Assembly: GCA_005765155.1 (NCBI GenBank)
Contig: VCCP01000002.1
Span: forward strand, 3,224,001-3,288,000
Direction: 5' to 3'
DNA length: 64,000 nt
Source: Zelopaecilomyces penicillatus
Lineage: Eukaryota; Ascomycota; Sordariomycetes; Hypocreales; Pseudodiploosporaceae
Below are positions 55,876-64,000 of this stretch, one piece after another. Position numbers and translations under genes: made by a program. Within the stretch, counting starts at the first letter, position 1, and each line of letters begins with the position of its first letter. Below the pieces are notes generated by a model. The model did not search any database and was not told the origin of the DNA. It was given only the letters and a program-made list of their open reading frames with translations.

Positions 55876-58800
55876 TCATCTCTTCAGCGTCTTTTGCTTC
55901 CCTGCATCTGTCGCCTGGCTTTTCCCCTCAACCAACAGCCCCTTCTTCTTCCGCACACCATCCATATAACGCTTGGCCACGTTCTCCTTATCCGCCAACT
56001 CACCTAAATCCTCCAAATCATCTTCAGTAAATGGCACCCAGAAGGGATCTTCATCTAGAATCTCGTAACCAGCAAAGATGAGCTGCGGCTGGGCGGCACC
56101 GCTCGTCCGCTTGCGCATCTCGTCAGCGAATCCGAAACTTTCTGCAACGGGTAACATGGCCTGGATGCTGAAAAAAGGTGTTCCCTCCTTCATCATCTCA
56201 GCAACAACTCGGCCTCGCCGCCGGGTAAGAACGTCGTACACACGACCTAATACTTCCGTAGACGTCTGGATCTCGACAGTATACATGGCGAGCATGAGTC
56301 GAGGGGACCAATCCAAAAAGGCAGCACGAAGAGAGGATTGGAAGGTTTTGATAATCTCGCTCGTCAGTCGACTTAGCTTGTCGCGGGCAGACAGGTTATC
56401 CTCTGAAAGATGCAGTGAAACATCCTCAATAAACACGGCAACTCCCTGCATTGGCTCGTGGCAGAGAGGGCCTTGCGCAGTCGCTAATTGAAATGCATAA
56501 GGAATTTTATCGGCCAAATGACTGGGATTCAAAGCCTCTCCTGCCTTTGGTGCTGTCTCTGAAGCCTTTTGAGAAGCAAAGACCTTGGGCAGAATGGCAT
56601 CCTTGGTTGCGTCAAATAGGATATTCGGTCCAGTTCGCCGGGGGCCAAATGAGGTAATCTGATCTACAACATTTTTCCAGTTCTCTCGGCCTTTGCCAGT
56701 TTCCAATTCTTTTCGAAGCTGTGTCTTTAGTTCCTCCGCAGATAAAGTCTTGCCAGCCGTGACTTCAGTGTCGGACGTGATCTCCTCCTCTTCGCTTTGA
56801 TCTTGGCTTTCGCCGTCATCTGACGTCTTCGCAACTGAATGCAAGCTCTTGATAGCATCGGAATTCTTCAGGAGGAATTCCACCACATTGGTCGGCAGCG
56901 GCTGAACTCGAATTGTAACGCTGACCTGCTTTGAGGTAGTGGTAGAAACGACGACACCACGACCCAGCTCTTTGTTTACCGGAGGACGCATCTCTTCTGC
57001 TTTGATTATTGTCTCTCTATAGGGTACAATGGGCGCACCAGCTTGAATATCACATCGAGCAAACCTTTCTTTCAAATCTGTGAGACATCTTTCCAAGTGT
57101 AGTTCGCCGGCGGTCAACAGAACGTGTTCTCCGCTCGAAAATTGCTCGTATTCCGCGCAGGGGTCGCTCTGTACAAGTAGATGCAGGCCTTGAATCATCT
57201 TATCAAGATCTGCCGGGTTGGCAGGTTCAAGGGCGACTCGGACGATAGGCTTGCCAGTCATACTGACGCCAGCCAAATTGACGGCACCTTCAAGCTGGCT
57301 GCATAATGTACCCGACTTGAGAATTTTACCTTCTAGGCCACCAATACCAAAGACAACACCTGCCGGCACAGAATCAAGCGATTCGAGATTTCTACCCATT
57401 AGCATGTATAGAGCCGTGACCGTTATCTGCTGAGGCTCAGGGTCGGCGTGCGGGTTGGCTGGAGACCATTTCGGTGGAATAACATATAGGGTATCGCCAA
57501 CCGTCAATGTTCCTGAAAAGATTCTCGCAAATCCAATCAAATGCTCCGGATCAATCTTCTCTTCCTCAACTTGCTCAGGAGTTTCGTTCATAGATGCTGA
57601 GTCACGCGCAAAGCTGAGTGCATCAACGCCATTTTGGTCGGCGGCAGCCGCTGCCCTAGCAGCTTCTGCTCGTTTCTTCCGGGCCAGGTCCCGGGCTTCC
57701 TCTCCACTCATTTGTCCAGTTCGCCTCCTATTCTCCGGAAGCTCACTCTCAGGAACTGAAACCATCTTACTCACATATGCGACAACTGGGGCAGGTTTTT
57801 CCTTTTTGAACGAGATCATTGCGTCTTTGACAGACTTGCTAATGAACTCTGACCCAGGAGAATCCTCGAGGACACTGGGAAGCCGCTCAGCTTGTGCAAC
57901 GGGAGGGGCGGGTATCGATTCGATGACAGAGACCAGTAAGGCAGTCGAGAGAGGTAGCCATGATGCGAAAACAGTTGTTAACAAAAGCCTGGGGTCTCGA
58001 GCTCGCACGACGTGAGGGGCAATCGTAAGATTCAGTGATTTTGTGACTTTTTCGAGAAGGGTCGGATCCCCTTTACCGTTGTCGCCTCCAGTAGTAGCTT
58101 GGTATATGGTCCAAACAGGTTCAAGCACAAGCTGCACAAACATGGGCTTGAGGTTGCGGCCTTTTAGATGCTTTTGCCCCAAAACTTTCTTCGTCTTGGG
58201 GTCAAGATAGAAGCTTCCCCAAAGCACCTTTTCCATAGCTCCACGTTTGATGCCAAGCTTCTTCTCATACAAGCTCGCAAACTGTCTGCAAGTAAATGCC
58301 CATCCATCCGTAGCACTGCTAAATATGACATTGTTCTTCTCAGGGGCAAAATAAAGGTCCTCGTCATCTCGCTCTTCATATTGAAGGTCTCCTGCATCGC
58401 TGGCGAGATCATCGGCAGCAGAAGCCTTGGCAGCAGCAGCCGCGTTGACGCGCTCTTCCATCTTTTCCCTCCAGTTAAGGTCCTCTTCCATTCGTTCACC
58501 CTGAAAGAAGCTTCCCAGCACAGCATTTACCTGCTCTAGCAATTTGCTTAGATGAACGTATGCCTCGGGGGGTGTCATTTTCAGTTCTGTGATTAAACGA
58601 TCCATCTTGTTGATGACCAAAATAGGCTTCAGCTTTTCAGTCCATGTCTGACGTAGGACAGTGACTGTTTGACTGCACACGCCTTCAACAGCGTCTACCA
58701 AAACTACTGCGCCATCACACAACCTTGAAGCCGTAGACACCTCACTGCTGAAATCAATATGCCCAGGGGAGTCAATCAAGTTGACCAGGTACTCCCTGGG

Positions 58801-59135
58801 AACTGGGTCGGCGTCTGGTGATGACCTCCTCATCATGGAGAAAAAGAGTGAGATGGCGGACGACTCCATGGTAATACCCCGGGTCTGCTCATCCGGTCTT
58901 GAGTCCAGATAGCGAATCTTGCCAGCAAGTTTGGGTGAAATGATGCCATTTGTGGCAAGTAAAGCGTCGGTAAGAGATGTCTTGCCATGGTCAACATGGG
59001 CTAAGATGCATATCTGCCTCTCTGGTTAGCAACCTTGACTACACTGACGGTTATGACTAGAGAGATGCTTACGTTTCTGACATCCTGAGACTGGGCTTGC
59101 AGACTAGCCAGCTTTTCGGCGGTGACGACAGGCAT
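55876..59135 (-). CDS. EFL1: Ribosome assembly GTPase EFL1/Ria1
   Basis: Exons 59135-59073 and 59013-55876; intron 59072-59014 (59 nt, GTAAGC/CAG, phase 0); 1066 residues. Exon 1 encodes MPVVTAEKLASLQAQSQDVRN, and exon 2 opens with ICILAHVDHGKTSLTDALL, the P-loop of translational GTPases. Further G motifs are RGITMESSAISL, LIDSPGHIDFSSEV and VINKMDRL. An insertion rich in Ala/Glu after residue ~190 and the long internal insert are features separating EFL1 from EF-2, and the EF-2 diphthamide motif is not seen. In yeast the enzyme works with Sdo1 (SBDS) to evict Tif6/eIF6 from late cytoplasmic 60S subunits. The Met at 58869 is internal: starting there would lose the P-loop. Confidence 0.94.
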
Positions 59136-60539
59136 GCTGGGCAGAAAATAATGTCAAAACAGCCAAGGTTGGCGTGGTGGTTACCAAGACTGAATAAAGG
59201 AACAAAGATGATATTAAAGCCTTTATGTCAAGGTCAGGCCAGTCAAGGCGGTGCAACTCAACTCCAGGATCAAGGTAGGCAGGCAATGTATGCCACCGCT
59301 ATCTGACGGTCCCAGTACGCAGGGAAGGCTGGAGTCGTTCCTATTTGGTAAGGGCGATGCTGCTTGGTCATAACGTGTGACTCTTCCACTTGAGAAAAAA
59401 ATGCCCTAGGACCCCACCAACCAAAGGGAGGATGGAGGTTGACGTTTACTTTGCCACAGTTGATTGGTGTGACTCAGAGCAGTGCCCGGGCTCTCTGAAG
59501 CTCGAACTACCTTAATGAGGCAGTATAATGATCAGTTGTGTATTTGAAATGCGAGTACTTGCGGTAGTACAACGGTGTGCGCTTTTTTTTTCTATTGCAG
59601 TGAGACTGGTATGATTCAGCCTATGAAGTTTGGAGAGATGTGGCGGAGACAGTGCGAGCCTGACGTATTCATACTAACTATAGTAATAGCATCTGCTGGA
59701 GCAGGAGAATGCGTAGTTTGAGTACTAATGATGAAACGTGGCCGTCTGGGTAGCTCCAAGTAGGATATATAGTGTAGTTTAGAATTAAGTTGTTCAACTA
59801 GGAGTGATCGAGTGGATGTGTTTGTGCTGAGCTTTCCACTTCTTTGTTCTGAGTTTAATGCCCAGACAAGATGCCTCTAAGCCTCAAGACAACACCTCCC
59901 CCAACTGGATGGAGATTGCTTCCAGAATATGGAATTTACTTTTTGCCTCTACAATAAAAAGCTTTGAATTTCAAATCTCTCTGCCTTGGTAGCCTTCTAA
60001 CTACAAGCAGGCTGGCATGGACACTGTACCAGCCACAGCATAGCAATTATCCATTGAGAGGCGCAATATTTCGAAGTGACTGTTGTTAGCCTAAAGAATG
60101 ACCGCAGCATTACATATCACTCATGCAAATGCAGCAGAAAGAGTCAGAAATAGCATCTGGCTACAGAAATGACACTGCCAATCTTATCAAACGTCATCGA
60201 CACAGTGCGGTTCGTTGGACCCGAAGATTGGGTTAGCTTTTGCAGCCCCTCCACAATAGACACAATTCACTAAATGCTGTCCCTCGCTGAATGCTTGTTC
60301 CCGCCCCACTTCGGCAGGCCATGATGCCCCTCCATCGTTAGACTGTATATATGCATTTCCAATGCACTTATCCAGAAACCAGCCTCGCTTTTCCATGGTT
60401 ATCGCCTTATCGGTACCACAAGCCCTAATGGTCACGAAGGGGAAAATTCGCGAGAGCCTCAGCATCACTACGCCCCGCCCGAGCAAGCGTAAAATTTCGT
60501 AGCCTCGACACGCAGAACGACGGGCGCTCGCAACAAACC
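59136..60539. other. Divergent promoter, EFL1 and eIF3l
   Basis: 1.4 kb between divergent starts. A long antisense ORF (60187-60753, minus) overlaps the eIF3l 5' end and is a shadow. No additional gene or RNA recognised. Confidence 0.6.
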
Positions 60540-62116
60540 ATGGCATCATTCCAGAACGGCGCGCCTCCGGCACGCACGATTGCTGATGACAGCGATGTCG
60601 AGGAGGAGGCCCTGGTGGCCGAGTACAAGGAGCAGGTCCAGTACGAGGATGGCGAGGAGCTGAGCCAAACGACGTCTTTGAACATGGCACAACAGACCGA
60701 TGACATCCAGTCAAGGCTTGTTCAGGCAGCACAGCCCCTCGATTTTTCGGCACCTCTCGACGTCAAATTCCAGAGCTACGACTCATACTGTAGCCTGTTT
60801 CACTTCATCCTGAACTCGGATGGTCCGGTTGATCTCGAGCCCCCTTCGGTTCGTTTGCCCAATGCACAGCTGTCTGCAGCATTGCCCTTGCTATGCGCCG
60901 AAAACTAACCATGATTGCCATCACTTTAGTACTACTGGGCCTGGGATGTCATCGATGAGTTCATTTACCAGTTCAACTCTTTCAGCTCTTACCGATTGCG
61001 TATCGCCAGACAAGCCAACAACGAGGAAGAGATTCAGATCCTGCGCGAGAACCCCAACACTTGGGGATGCTACAGCGTTCTCAATGTTCTCTACTCGCTT
61101 ATCCAGCGATCTCAAATTACCGAGCAGCTGGCAGCCATGAAGAGAAATGAGGAGCCTTTGGCCGTGGCAGGCGAATATGGTTCCAAGAACCTGTACAAGA
61201 TGCTGGGATACTTTTCCATCATCGGGCTGCTGCGAGTGCACTGTTTGCTGGGCGATTTCGGCCTTGCCCTCAAGACGCTCGATGATATTGAGCTTAACAA
61301 GAAGGCCATGTTCGCCCGCGTCATGGCTGCTCACTTCACGACATACTACTATGTCGGTTTCTCGTACATGATGATGCGCCGGTACGCCGATGCCATCCGC
61401 ATGTTCAGCCACATCTTGATCTACGTCTCAAGGACCAAGAACTTCCAAAAGAACGCCCAGTACGACTCCATCACCAAGAAGAACGAGCAGATGTACGCCT
61501 TGATTGCCATCTGCGTTGCCTTCCAGCCCACTAGACTGGATGACACCATCCACAGTGCTCTGCGGGAGAAGTATGGTGACCAGCTGCTCAAGCTGCAGCG
61601 CGGCGGCCCCGAGTCCCTCCCCATCTTCGAGGAGCTCTTCCGCACTGCTTGCCCCAAGTTCATCTCCCCTATTCCCCCGGATTTTGACAACCCCGAGTCC
61701 AACATTGATCCCCTTGAGCACCATCTCGCAGTCTTCATGGAGGAGGTCAAGATCAACATGTGGAGCCCCACAATCAAGTCTTACCTGAGACTTTACACCA
61801 CCATGGATCTGAGCAAGCTTGCCGGCTTCCTTGAGGTGAAGCCCGAGGAGCTGCGAAGCTGGCTCCTGGTTACCAAGCAGCGAACTAAGCAGCTCCGATG
61901 GCAAGACCAGGGTCTGCTCGACGGAGACCTTGTCAATGTCAGCGACCTTGACTATGCCTTGCAAGGAGTAAGTTAAACTTTGGTCCAGTTTCTTTAATTT
62001 TATTTCCAGCAATCGCTAACATGTAACAATAGGATTTGATTCACATCTCAGAAGCCAAGGTTGGACGAAAACTGGTGGATTGGTATCTCCGTAACCTGTC
62101 TCGTACCTACAATTAG
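60540..62116 (+). CDS. Translation initiation factor eIF3 subunit L
   Basis: Exons 60540-60848, 60930-61967 and 62033-62116; 476 residues. Introns: 60849-60929 (GTTCGT/TAG) and 61968-62032 (GTAAGT/TAG). The N-terminus is acidic (DDSDVEEEALVAEYKEQVQYE, read in two halves). The conserved eIF3l segment YYWAWDVIDEFIYQFNSF follows the first junction, then TPR-like helices (GYFSIIGLLRVHCLLGDFG, FSYMMMRRYADAIRMFSHI). A PCI-type C-terminus ends DLIHISEAKVGRKLVDWYLRN. eIF3l is part of the eIF3 octameric core in filamentous fungi and is absent from budding yeast. It supports recruitment of mRNA to the 43S complex. The ATG at 60540 is the first in frame. Confidence 0.95.
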
Positions 62117-63312
62117 AATTGGGCAAGTCTTAGCAAGCTTCAATAACCTTTTTTTCTTGGGGTGCCAGAATATTCTGCCAATACTGGGGCAGGACCGGCA
62201 CCATGAGGAGGGGTGAAAGCTGGACAGGTATGCAGGGTCAACTGGCAGGTTGCATGGCTATGGCGTCACGGAGTTGTTGGGAAGCCTCTTTTCTCGTATG
62301 AGGGCATACGGGGACGGTTTCAAAGAAAACCAGTCCCAGGGAAACGGCTTCCGAAAGACTGAACCCCCCCTTGTATGTGTGTCATATAATAACGAATTAC
62401 AAAAGAAATTTACGGGCTTTACACTCAAAAAGTGCAGGGCGAACTTGAGGCCGTCGTTCTTTCTGGCTCTGGTCGGGAAGAGAAGGGCTGATGTGCGAGT
62501 GTACGGCACAGTAACGAATGTATGAAATGTCTATGCCGCATGACCCCCAAGCCCGCAGCTGATGGCGAGTATATAAACGGCCCCCATTAATTGACAAACC
62601 GGCATACAGGTAAGTTGACATAGTAGAAGCTAGACCAAACGGACAACCCTATCAGCGGGTGTACCAATCATTCCGAATCCACCCACAACGTGTTTGCCGA
62701 TCCATTTTTTCTCTTTTCCTTCCTAATCCGAAACGGTGTCTTTGTGTAATATTGCGGGGTGAGTTGCTCATCCATCTACATGTAGATCGAAGAAGGGCGA
62801 GGGTTTATCGTACCAAAAGCGTACAGCACACCTACGTAATACCGTCATCCACCCTTGCCCACATGATGATGGGAACTACCGTGCGTGCCCAGGTTGCGAC
62901 GGGGTTTGGTGTGTCAACAATGGTCATCGTTGCCGAAACGAGCCAAACCACAAAAGACGACGGACGGGTAGGGTAAATTTACCGGGCTCGGGGCCCCCAA
63001 AAAGACTGCCGAGAGTGGAAAAGTAAGGTAGGTAGAATCGACGACAACGACACATCATCAGCACATCCTCTCCGAAGTAGGAAACGTAACTCCGCTTCGA
63101 GCGATTGTGAGTATTAGAAATAACTGCATGACAAGTGTGACTTGTTCATGTGGGCAGGGAGAAAAGCTTGTTGCTCCCACCGCCCCCATATTTGCCGAGC
63201 AATTCGCTTCGGATGCTGCATCGAGTGCCTGCCTACGAGGCAGCAGACAGGGGACGACAGGTGTGGAATGTCAGGCAACTGGGCAGTCCTACGTTGTACC
63301 TTATCAATCATA

Positions 63313-63357
<45 letters not shown>

Positions 63358-64000
63358 CATCGTAGGTAAAGAGAAGTATGTGTGTCTATAATACGGCCCT
63401 CATATCATGCAAACCTGTCCGATAGTGGTAGACCGAAGCCAAGATGGGTGTGTGTGAATACCTACGTACGTTTTGCCTTTAGGTGTCTATCTGTGTAGGT
63501 GTAAGTGTTTTATGTTTGCAGTAAGCATTGGGTTATGTATGCCCTTGCGGTAGTTCACCCACACATTGGGGATTTGATTCTCGTCGGATGTCCTAAACAG
63601 GGCTGGTAGGGCAGCATAAAAGAGGCCCAAGAATCTGGGGTTGGGAATCTCAGTAGTTTAAACCCAATAGTGCAGCATCTTTCAAATCTCGCGGTCAAGG
63701 GCCGGCCCAAATCTCCGATCCTGCAGGCTCGCTGGCTTGGCATGGAGAATGTGCAAGGACAGAAAAAAAGAGGCGGCTTTGTCTCTAACAGCTGCAAATT
63801 ACCATACAGAATGGATGACGACCCGGGGGGGAGGAGCGTGCTGAGGCCTGAACATCTTGCCAACCAGGACACGATACGTAATTTGTGTCCTCATATCCTT
63901 TTCACGTTATCTTACATTCTTTACTTGGGGCTGAAGAGTAAGGTTCGTCAAAGAGCCCGTGGCTAGATTGGAGACGTGGCGCCTACCACCTCGTTCCTCT
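62117..64000. other. Right-end intergenic region
   Basis: 1.9 kb downstream of eIF3l with no supported gene. It carries a (GT)18 microsatellite at 63316-63351; the overlapping ORFs at 63107-63391 are reads through this repeat. The ORF at 63670-63966 has no recognised feature. Confidence 0.55.
63316..63351. repeat. (GT)18 microsatellite
   Basis: The longest dinucleotide tract in the window, uninterrupted, in the right-end non-coding region. Confidence 0.92.

Noticed and set aside
57455..58015. 186-codon antisense ORF inside EFL1
   Set aside because: It is a shadow of the EFL1 coding frame.
58867..58869. EFL1 starting at the Met at 58869
   Set aside because: This would drop the P-loop (AHVDHGKT). 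The open frame extends upstream to an acceptor at 59014 and a proper first exon at 59135-59073.
60187..60753. 188-codon antisense ORF at the eIF3l 5' end
   Set aside because: It lies opposite a clear eIF3l exon and promoter, and has no recognisable domain.
61428..62012. 194-codon antisense ORF inside eIF3l
   Set aside because: It is a shadow of a highly biased coding sequence on the plus strand.
63107..63391. Overlapping ORFs with VCVCVC tails
   Set aside because: They are translations of the (GT)18 microsatellite.

Overview
The window is nuclear DNA of a filamentous ascomycete, most likely a sordariomycete. Genes carry short spliceosomal introns (46-169 nt, mostly GTRNGT donors and YAG acceptors) that I resolved by keeping reading frame and family similarity across each junction. 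Markers include an Ase1/PRC1 bundler, IRS4, RRP5, MPP-alpha, a Dma1-type FHA-RING ligase, Vps16, Atg16, Dot1, EFL1 and eIF3l (which budding yeast lacks), plus a NIS1-type secreted effector and a fungal Zn2Cys6 regulator. The species cannot be named from sequence alone. All exon models are predictions without transcript data.

Layout. 0-9.7 kb: a gene running off the left edge, a NIS1-like effector gene (+), IRS4 (-) and ASE1 (-). 11.5-25.4 kb: an accessory stretch entirely on the minus strand. It holds a regulator with two tandem Zn2Cys6 clusters, four genes for small secreted cysteine-rich proteins (16.3-16.6, 17.2-17.8, 20.9-21.1 and 22.3-22.9 kb) and an MCT-type major facilitator. 26.2-62.1 kb: mostly conserved housekeeping genes (RRP5, an alpha/beta-hydrolase-like protein, MPP-alpha, DMA1, VPS16, ATG16, DOT1, a small coiled-coil orphan, EFL1, eIF3l), broken by a 6-kb gene-free gap at 40.4-46.4 kb. 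62.1-64 kb: no gene seen.

The most unusual content is the accessory stretch. Three of the four secreted genes encode inhibitor-cystine-knot (knottin) scaffolds. In all three, every phase-0 intron falls immediately before the codon of the sixth knot cysteine, so the knot is completed only after splicing and the last exon is 18-27 nt. One of them is a head-to-tail triple knottin built by exon duplication, each repeat having the spacing C-x6-C-x5-CC-x3-C-x5-C. Continuous-ORF gene finding would miss or truncate all three. The regulator at the edge of this stretch starts directly with its first zinc cluster and has a dense GATAAG array upstream.

Functional themes in the conserved part: ribosome production and translation (RRP5, EFL1, eIF3l), vacuolar fusion and autophagy (VPS16 and ATG16, divergently transcribed from a shared 429-bp promoter), mitosis and microtubules (ASE1, DMA1), mitochondrial import (MPP-alpha) and chromatin (DOT1).
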